This document shows positions 57,353 to 64,000 of a DNA stretch of 64,000 bases, piece by piece (positions within the stretch are counted from its first letter, which is position 1; each line of letters begins with the position of its first letter). Below the pieces are notes generated by a model. The model was given only the letters and a program-made list of their open reading frames with translations. It did not search any database and had not been told where the DNA came from. Source of the DNA: TOLSYN sp963849065 (lineage in GTDB: Bacteria; Acidobacteriota; Terriglobia; Terriglobales; Acidobacteriaceae); assembly GCA_963849065.1 (NCBI GenBank), contig CAWKFM010000005.1, positions 1,426,001 to 1,490,000 of the forward strand, read 5' to 3'. Both the position numbers and the translations under genes were made by a program.

Positions 57353-60349
57353 TTAGAACGCGAAGGTAGCCGACAGGAAGAGGCTGCGATTGCCCGCCGT
57401 GGAAGGTCCGAAGAAGCCGCCCGCGAGCGACTGCGACTTGCCGAAGAAGGGAGACGTAAGCGTGCCGTTGGGAGTGCCGAGGTTCTCATGGTTTAAGACG
57501 TTCTGCGCAAAGACCGAGAAGCTGAGGCTGTATTTATGGTTGGTGGTGGCGTTCATCGGCCCATGTCCGGCTTGGTTGCCGCTCAAACCGCCCGGGCCGA
57601 GTCCTCCGCCGCCATGACGGCCGCCGCCACCTTTGCCGCCTTGGCCAGCCGGACCGCCGCCTTGGATCAGCGGCCCAAATCCGAAGACCTTGCTGACGCG
57701 CAGGTTGAGGCTCACGTTGCTGGGGCCGGTGCCGAGATTGTAGGGGATGATCTTCTCGCCGGCGATCGGATTGGAATCGAGGCAGCCATACGGCGTGGAA
57801 ACGGCGTTGGCCTGGCTGCAACTGGCGGCAAATGTTGGACGCGCGTTGAACTGGTTATTGGCGGTCAGATCCGAGCCGGTGGTGATGTTGTAGGGCGTTC
57901 CGGAATTGGCGGAAAGAAATGGCGCAAACGAAAGCTGCCAGGGCGCCATGATATTGCCAAGCAGGACGAAGCGGCTATGCACATCGAAGTTGGCACGGCC
58001 GTAATCGAAGCCGGGATGACCGGCCACCGAAGGCACATCGCCGAGACCGCTGGTGTCCGCATGGGCGTCGTTGAACTGGTAGAAAGCGAAAATACTGAAG
58101 TGGGTATAGCGGGCCGTCACCGACGTGATGATCTGGTGCTGGCGATAGACACCGCCGGACTCGAACTGCATATTGTTTTGTGTTGGCTGCTGAATCATCG
58201 ACGACGGGTAGCTGCCGGAGAGTATATCGGCTAGTTGCGAAGGATAGTTCTGCTGGAGATTTTCCGCCGCGCTGAGGTTGTCGGTGAGATACATGTGAAC
58301 GCCGCGGCTATAGAGATACGTCACGTTGGCGGTCATCACTTTCGTCAACTGGCGGTCGATGCCGAAGCCGCCCTGCATGTCAATGGCGGCGTGGAAATGC
58401 GGATCGACGGAGTAACCGGTGACCGCCGCGGCAGCGCCGGAGCCGGGAAGATATCCGGGCTGATTCGGATTGTAGAAGGACGGATCGGTCACGGTGAAAC
58501 CTTCCTCGTTCGGCGTCTCGTTGTCCACGGGGAAGTTGTTGTGAATGGCCTGGATGATATACGGCACGCCTTGCGTGGAGCCGAGAGTGTTGGGCACGGT
58601 GAAGCGCTGATAGAACCATCCGTAGCCGGTGCGCAGCACCGTCTTGGGCTTCTGATTGGGCTTGGGCTTGCCGAGCGCATAGGCCAGGGCCACTCGCGGC
58701 GCCCAGTCATCTTTGTCGCTGATGCGGTTTTGCGACTCCCAGCGCACGCCGTAGCTGAAGGTGAAGCGCTGGTTCACCTTCCAATCGTCCTGATAGAAGA
58801 GCGCGGCATCGAAGAGGATGGCGCGCGCTACGGCGTTGTGGATTTGAGTGACGGTATATTGCTGCGGCGTTGGCGGGGACGCCAGGTAATTCTGAATTGC
58901 GGTTGTTCCCAGCGTTGGATCGGGGGCAAAAATGTAGGCGCCGTTCTCGCCTGTCACTGCGTAGTTGGCATCGCGATAGGAGCGCAGGCGCGCGCCGAAG
59001 TTCAGCGAGTGCTTGCCCACCGATCCGGCAAAGTAGTTCTGCAGTTCGAAATCGTCCTGATGATCCTGCGAGGGGCCTGCGCTGTTGCCGCCCTCTATGA
59101 ACGCGCCCTGCACCGTGACCGTCGGGTCGAGTGATAGCGGAACCTGCTGGTTGCGAATGCGGCGGTACTGGAATCGGATATCGTCCACCAGGTTCTTGCT
59201 GAGCACCAGGCTGTCGCTCACCTGGAGTGTGTTCTCCAGTCCATGCGTGTCGTTGGCCAGCGTGGGCAAGGTGAGAGCACTGAGGCCGGCGTTGGTGGCC
59301 ACGGAGCGATAGAATTCGTCGCGAATGGTGAGGGTGTTCGACTGTCCCAGACTGATGTCGAAGCGCGGGCTGATGTCGATGCGCGAGCTAGGATTGCTGA
59401 TGGCTTCATGCAGGGTTGGGTAGGGTGGTCCCGAAGTCAGATCGGCGGGATTGGTTGCGTTGATAACGCTCTCGTTCTGGTTTTCGCGCACAAAGGTGCT
59501 GATAAAGTACGAACTGTACTTGGAGAGCGGGCCGCTGATATTGGCGTTGAAGTTATAGGAGTAGTAGCTGGGCTCGGAAATCGGGGTTTGGCCGGGCGCA
59601 AGATTTGCGTTCAGGATGGGGTTCTGCGAGTTGAACGCCGAATCGTTGCCGCGAGACTCGATCTGGCCGTGCGTCTTCTCGGTGCCGGGCTTGGTGAAGA
59701 TCTCGATGCGGCCATAGCCCAGGCGGTCGTACTCGGCGGAAAACGGATTCTGGTTGATGCGGATTTCGCGGATGGAAGATTTGGGCGGAATCTGGCCTCC
59801 GGTAAAGCCGTCGATGTAGATTTCTCCACCGTTGGGTCCGGCGGCCGGACCTGCCAGCGCTTGCAATTCGCTTTGCAATTCATCGGGGTCGTCGGAGAGC
59901 GCCTTGAGATCCTCGCCTTTGATGATGATGGCGTTGGCGTTGCTTTCCGGACTGACATCCACGGTGGGTCCCGGACTCTCGCTCTGCACCGTGATCTGTT
60001 GCTTCTCTACGGCGATGCCCAGGGCGATGTCGAACTGCTGCGTCTGGCCGGCGGGGATGATGACATTGGGCATCTGATAGGCGGCAAAGCCGGGAGCCTT
60101 GACGTCCACCGTCACGGTTCCCGCCGGAACGCCGTGCACGGCGTAGTTGCCCTGCTTGTCGCTGACGCTGTGCTGCACCTGTCCGTTGGGAGCGGTGACG
60201 GAGACCGCGGCACCCACCACCACGGCGCCCGAGGGATCGGTGACCTGGCCGCGCAGGCTGCCGGAGTTCTTCTCCGTCTGCGCCCACGCCGCTCCGGCAA
60301 GAGTGCCCAGCAAAACCAATAAGACTGCCAAACGCTTATAAGTACCCAC
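57353..60349 (-). CDS. TonB-dependent receptor with carboxypeptidase-regulatory-like domain (Oar-like)
   Basis: A ~1000-residue outer-membrane receptor of the type expanded in Acidobacteriota. The signal peptide is followed by a carboxypeptidase-regulatory-like domain (SLRGQVTDPSGAVVVGAAVSV) at about 35-110, a TonB plug (about 115-220) and a long beta-barrel that ends in the aromatic AF of LSATFAF. A Gly-rich, low-complexity loop of ~45 residues sits before the last strands (GGGPAGQGGKGGGG). The GTG at 60349 has AGGAG 9 bases upstream and gives a clean signal; an ATG at 60376 is also in frame. Substrate unknown, perhaps glycans or peptides. Confidence 0.9.
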   Translation of the reverse strand: MGTYKRLAVLLVLLGTLAGAAWAQTEKNSGSLRGQVTDPSGAVVVGAAVSVTAPNGQVQHSVSDKQGNYAVHGVPAGTVTVDVKAPGFAAYQMPNVIIPAGQTQQFDIALGIAVEKQQITVQSESPGPTVDVSPESNANAIIIKGEDLKALSDDPDELQSELQALAGPAAGPNGGEIYIDGFTGGQIPPKSSIREIRINQNPFSAEYDRLGYGRIEIFTKPGTEKTHGQIESRGNDSAFNSQNPILNANLAPGQTPISEPSYYSYNFNANISGPLSKYSSYFISTFVRENQNESVINATNPADLTSGPPYPTLHEAISNPSSRIDISPRFDISLGQSNTLTIRDEFYRSVATNAGLSALTLPTLANDTHGLENTLQVSDSLVLSKNLVDDIRFQYRRIRNQQVPLSLDPTVTVQGAFIEGGNSAGPSQDHQDDFELQNYFAGSVGKHSLNFGARLRSYRDANYAVTGENGAYIFAPDPTLGTTAIQNYLASPPTPQQYTVTQIHNAVARAILFDAALFYQDDWKVNQRFTFSYGVRWESQNRISDKDDWAPRVALAYALGKPKPNQKPKTVLRTGYGWFYQRFTVPNTLGSTQGVPYIIQAIHNNFPVDNETPNEEGFTVTDPSFYNPNQPGYLPGSGAAAAVTGYSVDPHFHAAIDMQGGFGIDRQLTKVMTANVTYLYSRGVHMYLTDNLSAAENLQQNYPSQLADILSGSYPSSMIQQPTQNNMQFESGGVYRQHQIITSVTARYTHFSIFAFYQFNDAHADTSGLGDVPSVAGHPGFDYGRANFDVHSRFVLLGNIMAPWQLSFAPFLSANSGTPYNITTGSDLTANNQFNARPTFAASCSQANAVSTPYGCLDSNPIAGEKIIPYNLGTGPSNVSLNLRVSKVFGFGPLIQGGGPAGQGGKGGGGRHGGGGLGPGGLSGNQAGHGPMNATTNHKYSLSFSVFAQNVLNHENLGTPNGTLTSPFFGKSQSLAGGFFGPSTAGNRSLFLSATFAF

Positions 60350-60396
60350 TGTGACCAACTCCTGCCCGGCAACCATGCCGATGCCAGTTTCGTTCT

Positions 60397-60430
60397 AGTT
60401 CACTGCTGGTTCACTTCCAGTTCACTGCTG
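60397..60430. repeat. 12-bp direct repeat overlapping the DUF5666 stop codon
   Basis: AGTTCACTGCTG occurs at 60397-60408 and 60419-60430, with a related GTTCACTTCC between. The second copy contains the stop codon of the DUF5666 gene, so an expansion or contraction could shift where that protein ends. Confidence 0.75.
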
Positions 60431-61558
60431 ATCTCCGCCGGGAATGCCGGAGAGCGACCACGGCGTGAGCAGGGATTCGGTGCCCCGGCCGGTTGGAGCG
60501 GCGGCAAGAATCGGCTCAACCCCGCCCAGCAGGGTGACGGCCGACGGCAGTTGCACCGACGAGCCGGTGGTGCTGACGATCATCACTGCTTCTCCCTTGT
60601 GCAAATCGCCCAAGGTCACGGACGGCAGGCGGGCCAGCATTCGGTTCAAGTCTGCACCGCGCGGTCGCTCGCCCGCGGACTGCGGCGCAGCATCATTCGC
60701 AGCCCCATGCGCAGGCCCGCCCTTCAGTCGCATGGCCAAGCCCTGCGCCAGCTGCTCGGGAAGCTCCTTCATCTGCGAGTCGGCGGTGATGCTGACGGTG
60801 ACCGGCTTTTTGGTCAGCAGATCATTCACCGTAAGGGTGCCCTGCGCGGGGTCCACGGCAGTGACCAAGCCGGCGATGTTGCGGAAGGTTCCGGCCACGA
60901 TCTCCTCAGCTGCCAGCTGGGTTCCGTCCGCATTCTTATCTCCCCGGGCGCGCAGCTGGTCGCCCACATGGATGTCGGCGAGGCTGGCGGTGGTGGCGTC
61001 TTCCCACTTGACGGAATCCGGTGCGTATCGTTTACAGAGGGTCTTCGGAGTGGTGGTGACGAGCACGGTTTTGCTGCCTCCGGCACTGTTGACGGCCAGG
61101 GTGACGGTGCCCGCCTGCGGGTTCACCTCTTTCACCAAGCCTCCCACGCCGCGCCGCTGCCAGTCCTGCATCTCCTGCTGCTGGCGCTGCGCAATGTCCT
61201 GCTGCTTCATGACGATCACGGCGGTCGCGTCCAGGCTCACGCCGTCGCTGTCAGTGGTTCCGCGCACCAGCACGCGGTCTCCGGGCTGCAGATCGCCCAG
61301 CTGGATTGCGGTGGCGGATTTCAGATCGGTCTGGCCGGGAGCCAGGCGGAAGAGCCGCGCGCCGGGCTGAACCTTCACCGTCACCTGCGCCCCCTGGTCC
61401 GTCGCCAGCGATAACGTGGAGCCTGTAACCTGCCGGATGGAACCTAGCTGCTTCACCACGGCAGAGGCGGCGGGGGGGACAGTCTGGGCGCAAAGCCAGC
61501 CGCGGCCGATGGCTATCGTCATGGTCAAAACCAACGTCCGGAGTATCTTTTGTTTCAT
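60422..61558 (-). CDS. Exported DUF5666-type repeat protein
   Basis: A 378-residue secreted protein with a signal peptide (LRTLVLTMTIAIGRGWLCAQ). It carries three similar beta-rich modules with the pattern 'GxIxxVxGxTLxL...TVKVxPxxxxxR...LxDLxxGDRVLVRG': about 40-115 (LGSIRQVTGSTLSL, IQLGDLQPGDRVLVRG), 135-215 (GGLVKEVNPQAGTVTL, ASLADIHVGDQLRARG) and 228-345. This fits the DUF5666 pattern. No enzymatic motif is visible. It precedes the TonB receptor on the same strand and may be co-expressed with it. Confidence 0.78.
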   Translation of the reverse strand: MKQKILRTLVLTMTIAIGRGWLCAQTVPPAASAVVKQLGSIRQVTGSTLSLATDQGAQVTVKVQPGARLFRLAPGQTDLKSATAIQLGDLQPGDRVLVRGTTDSDGVSLDATAVIVMKQQDIAQRQQQEMQDWQRRGVGGLVKEVNPQAGTVTLAVNSAGGSKTVLVTTTPKTLCKRYAPDSVKWEDATTASLADIHVGDQLRARGDKNADGTQLAAEEIVAGTFRNIAGLVTAVDPAQGTLTVNDLLTKKPVTVSITADSQMKELPEQLAQGLAMRLKGGPAHGAANDAAPQSAGERPRGADLNRMLARLPSVTLGDLHKGEAVMIVSTTGSSVQLPSAVTLLGGVEPILAAAPTGRGTESLLTPWSLSGIPGGDQQ

Positions 61559-61881
61559 ACGGGGCCTGTGTCTTCAAACTGAGCTCGATTGAAGGCTCTT
61601 CCTTTGTACCCTATGCGATAGGGCGTAAATGTTGAGTTTTGTAGCAATTCTTCGAGGATTCCCGGAAGAACATCATAAACAGGAAAGACGCCACGGGCGG
61701 AAAGGCTCCGACGGGCGAGGCTAGCCGGGGATTTTTCCACCGCCCTCGGTTTTCGTTTATACCTCCTATTAAAACTTTCGATGTGTGTAATTTTTATTTT
61801 GATTTGTCGCCGTCGCTTTCTGCAATTACCCTATAGCTGAATTACCAATCTAAGCCTCGCCACCCCCTTTCGAGGAGATTC
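61559..61881. other. AT-rich control region upstream of glnA
   Basis: About 320 bases between the divergent DUF5666 and glnA genes. Positions 61755-61830 form an AT-rich island (runs of T, AATTTTTATTTTGATT) that contrasts with the GC-rich genes and is the likely promoter area. I cannot pick a -10/-35 or sigma-54 element with confidence. GAGGAG precedes the glnA ATG by 6 bases. Confidence 0.45.
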
Positions 61882-63315
61882 ATGTCCAACGAATTACGCA
61901 ACTTTCTGACGCTTAGCTATGACGAACTCGAAGATCTCAATCTGAAAGCTAAGGAACAGCGGAAGAACCGCGTTGCCGCTCACACCCTCCAGGAAGAACG
62001 GCTCAAGTACCTTACCGACGAAAAGCGGATCAAGGCCGTAACCGTGCTCTTCAGCGACCTCGAAGGCCGTCTGCACCTGCTCGACTACGACAAGAAGTTC
62101 CTTTTGGGCAGCGCCGACAACCTCACCTTCGACGGCTCGTCGATCCGCGGCTTTACCGCGCAGCACGAGAGCGATCTGCGCCTCGGTCTGGACTGGTCCG
62201 CCTTCTACTGGGTGCCCTCCGACGTGTTCGGCACCGGCAAGGTGATGATCTTCGGCGAAATCAACGACAAGAACGGCAAGGCCTTCACCGGCGACATTCG
62301 CGGCGTGCTGAAGAACTATGCCGCCGAGCAGCACAAAGCCAAGGGCTACACCCTGAACGCGGCCAACGAGATCGAAGGCTTCCTGTTCAAGGGGCGCGAC
62401 GCCGAGCAGGAATACTGCAAAGACGGCGGCAAGTTCGAGTATGTCGATCACGGCGGCTACTACTACTCCCTGCCGGGCGATCCGCTGCGCAACTTCATCG
62501 ACACCACTGCCGAAGTGCAGCGCGCCATGGGCTTCCAGAACGAGAAGGACCACCCGGAAGTCGCTCCCTCGCAGTTTGAAATCAACTACGGATACGGCGA
62601 CGTGGTGGCCGCGGCCGACCAGATCCAGCTGTACAAGCTGATTTGCCGCCAGGTGGCCAACAACCTGGGCAACACCGCCAGCTTCCTGCCCAAGCCGGTC
62701 GTCGGCGTCAACGGCAGCGGCATGCACACCAACGTTTCGGTGAGCGAAGGCAAGAAGAACCTGTTCTGGGACCCGAAGGGCCTGGAGAAGGTCAGCACCT
62801 TCGCATGGGAGTTTGTGGACCGCATCCTGACCCACGGCTTGGACATTTGCCTGGCGCTGAACCCCAGCGTGAATGCCTATCGCCGCCTCGATCCGCACTT
62901 TGAAGCGCCGAACCAGCTGAAGGCTTCGGCCATCGATCGCGGCTCCATGGTCCGCATCCCGCTCGGCAACGAGCGCAGCGCGCGCGTCGAAGTCCGCGCC
63001 GTGGCGCCCGATGCCAACCCGTACATGGTTCTGCTCTCGGTGTTCAAGACGGGCATCGACGGCGACATCGCCAAGATCGACAACCTGCGCCAGGCCCACC
63101 GCTATCTACCCGATAACATCTACACCGCGATCGATCTGTGGCGCGGCTCGGAGTGGATCGGCAAGATGCTGGGCGACGACGTGAAGGAGCGCTACGCTGA
63201 ACTCAAACAGAATTCGGCTGACCGCTGCCCGCGCCTGCTGGGAACGCAGATCAAGACACAGGAGATCCAGTACCACCACAACGTTTACAACCAGCACCTC
63301 TGGAACGAGTTCTAA
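61882..63315 (+). CDS. glnA: Glutamine synthetase, type I, without the adenylylation loop
   Basis: A 477-residue glutamine synthetase that makes glutamine from glutamate, ammonia and ATP. Active-site segments are FDGSSIRGF, NEIEGFLF, QFEINYGYGDV, GVNGSGMHTN, and IPLGNERSARVEVR. The regulatory NLYDLPPEE-type loop around the adenylylated Tyr of GSI-beta is not present; the region reads NLRQAHRYLPDNIY. Control by adenylylation is therefore unlikely. The C-terminal ~35 residues (RLLGTQIKTQEIQYHHNVYNQHLWNEF) are also unlike the common GSI end. Confidence 0.93.
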   Translation: MSNELRNFLTLSYDELEDLNLKAKEQRKNRVAAHTLQEERLKYLTDEKRIKAVTVLFSDLEGRLHLLDYDKKFLLGSADNLTFDGSSIRGFTAQHESDLRLGLDWSAFYWVPSDVFGTGKVMIFGEINDKNGKAFTGDIRGVLKNYAAEQHKAKGYTLNAANEIEGFLFKGRDAEQEYCKDGGKFEYVDHGGYYYSLPGDPLRNFIDTTAEVQRAMGFQNEKDHPEVAPSQFEINYGYGDVVAAADQIQLYKLICRQVANNLGNTASFLPKPVVGVNGSGMHTNVSVSEGKKNLFWDPKGLEKVSTFAWEFVDRILTHGLDICLALNPSVNAYRRLDPHFEAPNQLKASAIDRGSMVRIPLGNERSARVEVRAVAPDANPYMVLLSVFKTGIDGDIAKIDNLRQAHRYLPDNIYTAIDLWRGSEWIGKMLGDDVKERYAELKQNSADRCPRLLGTQIKTQEIQYHHNVYNQHLWNEF

Positions 63316-63335
63316 AGCGATCTCGCAACGGAAAA

Positions 63336-63364
63336 AAAGGCCCCGGCTCAAACCCGGGGCCTTT
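63336..63364. terminator. Bidirectional terminator after glnA
   Basis: An 11-bp stem (AAAGGCCCCGG / CCGGGGCCTTT) with a 7-base loop, preceded by a run of A and followed by TTTGCTTTCTT. It lies 20 bases after the glnA stop and 27 bases before the convergent AI-2E-like gene stop. Confidence 0.85.
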
Positions 63365-63391
63365 GCTTTCTTCGAGGCCGGAGAACCTCCG

Positions 63392-63946
63392 CTAATCGTT
63401 TCCGCGCTTGCGCTCCTCCGGAGGCAGCACAATCCCTTCGCTGCGCTCGGAAAACTGCTGCTCGCCTGCTCCGGGCTTCTGCTTCGGCGCACCCCGGTAG
63501 CTGTAATAGTGGGCGTAAATCACGGCCAGCAGCGGCGGCGCAAACAACACTCCCCAGAAAGGCAGCACCAGGCCCAGCAGGATCGGCGTGAGCAGCGATG
63601 CCACCACCGGCACGCGATTCTGGCGGTGCATGAGGTAGGGCTGAACCAGAAAGCCATCGACGATGGCAATGGCCGCGTAAGCGCCAAGAAAGCCCAGCCA
63701 GCGCTCCAGCGGCGCGCCGCTGAACAGCATCGACATGGCAGGGCCAAACAGCGCCACCAGCGGCCCAAAATGGGGGATAAACTGCAGTCCTCCGGCCACC
63801 AGCGCCCACAGCGGAGCCCATGGCACCTGCAGCCAGAGCAGCGCCACCAGCCACAGGCAGCTCACCAGCAGCGCATCGAAACACTGGGCGATCAGCCAGC
63901 GCCGCAGCGCTCCCAACGTCAGGTCGGCTTGGTACTGGAATCTCAT
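63392..63946 (-). CDS. AI-2E-type transporter, C-terminal half only
   Basis: A 184-residue membrane protein similar to the C-terminal half of AI-2E/PerM-family transporters. About four hydrophobic helices remain, with LVAGGLQFIPHFGPLVALFGPAM matching the family's IPxxGP signature. A typical member has ~350 residues, so the N-terminal half is missing. An in-frame stop lies upstream of a TTG at 63985, so no longer start exists in this frame within the window. It may be a truncated gene, a frameshifted gene continuing beyond the window, or a short variant. Confidence 0.72.
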   Translation of the reverse strand: MRFQYQADLTLGALRRWLIAQCFDALLVSCLWLVALLWLQVPWAPLWALVAGGLQFIPHFGPLVALFGPAMSMLFSGAPLERWLGFLGAYAAIAIVDGFLVQPYLMHRQNRVPVVASLLTPILLGLVLPFWGVLFAPPLLAVIYAHYYSYRGAPKQKPGAGEQQFSERSEGIVLPPEERKRGND

Positions 63947-64000
63947 GGTCTTCCGTTCAATCCTTACACCGCAATTTTCCTGCAAGCAATGCTACACTGT

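Noticed and set aside
61894..63099. 401-codon open frame antisense to glnA
   Set aside because: It is explained by glnA codon bias on the other strand. There is no ribosome-binding site or family match.
1..64000. CRISPR array, prophage or insertion sequence
   Set aside because: No regular spacer-repeat series, transposase, integrase, or terminal inverted repeats seen. Repeats found are short and local.

Overview
This 64 kb window looks like chromosomal DNA of a GC-rich member of the Acidobacteriota, probably class Terriglobia. That is an inference from gene families: a roughly 1000-residue TonB-dependent receptor with an N-terminal carboxypeptidase-regulatory-like domain, DUF5666-type secreted proteins, tandem AhpD-like proteins, and housekeeping genes scattered singly among unrelated neighbours. 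I see no phage, transposase, CRISPR array or rRNA. Two tRNA genes are present, both with encoded CCA.

Layout. 1-4.7 kb (+): end of a GHMP-type sugar kinase, CPBP membrane protease, NAD synthetase and a CPAC thioredoxin-fold protein. 4.7-8.3 kb (-): TPR/secretin protein, HAD phosphatase, YmdB phosphodiesterase. 8.4-9.5 kb (+): tandem carboxymuconolactone-decarboxylase-like paralogues. 9.6-14.5 kb (-): FAD oxidoreductase, polytopic glycosyltransferase-like protein, fused homocysteine methyltransferase/MTHFR. 14.7-16.5 kb (+): beta-propeller lipoprotein and a small coiled protein. 16.5-19.9 kb (-): lspA-ileS. 20.1-24.6 kb (+): zinc-ribbon/TPR protein coupled to a ClC channel, CelD-like acetyltransferase. 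24.6-26.7 kb: truB, rhomboid, an acidic peptide. 26.7-30.1 kb (-): glycosyltransferase, two 6-pyruvoyl-tetrahydropterin synthase paralogues, folE and an SDR, which together read as a tetrahydrobiopterin-type pathway. 30.2-34.6 kb: TlpA-like lipoprotein, TraB/GumN protein, copper-type P-ATPase and a small HMA-like protein. 34.7-40.1 kb: tRNA-Arg, rdgB, thioesterase, an orphan cytochrome oxidase subunit III, uvrA. 40.2-41.3 kb: small exported proteins broken or split by frame changes. 41.3-44.9 kb: SprT-like protease, bifunctional nuclease, miaB, tRNA-Gln, an isolated nuoB. 45.1-46.9 kb (+): NTP-transferase-like protein, HAD-IB phosphatase, Nudix hydrolase. 47.3-51 kb (-): an Nramp-like transporter with altered metal-site motifs, two unknown membrane-anchored proteins, and a soluble PRC/MgtE_N/CBS protein. 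51.1-57.3 kb: NagZ-like GH3, an amidinotransferase-fold protein lacking catalytic residues, a two-component system, a His/Cys-rich unknown, an SDR. 57.3-61.6 kb (-): TonB-dependent receptor and DUF5666 protein. 61.9-64 kb: glutamine synthetase and a half-length AI-2E-type transporter.

The best candidates for something not yet described are: (i) the Nramp-like / two unknowns / PRC-MgtE_N-CBS cluster, which may be a split magnesium or manganese transport module; (ii) the compact pterin cluster with two PTPS genes beside a glycosyltransferase; (iii) the amidinotransferase-fold pseudoenzyme; and (iv) tandem AhpD-like paralogues, one of which has lost its redox centre. Short in-frame tandem repeats recur across the window, at the secretin start, inside rdgB, between the two-component genes and before the DUF5666 stop codon.
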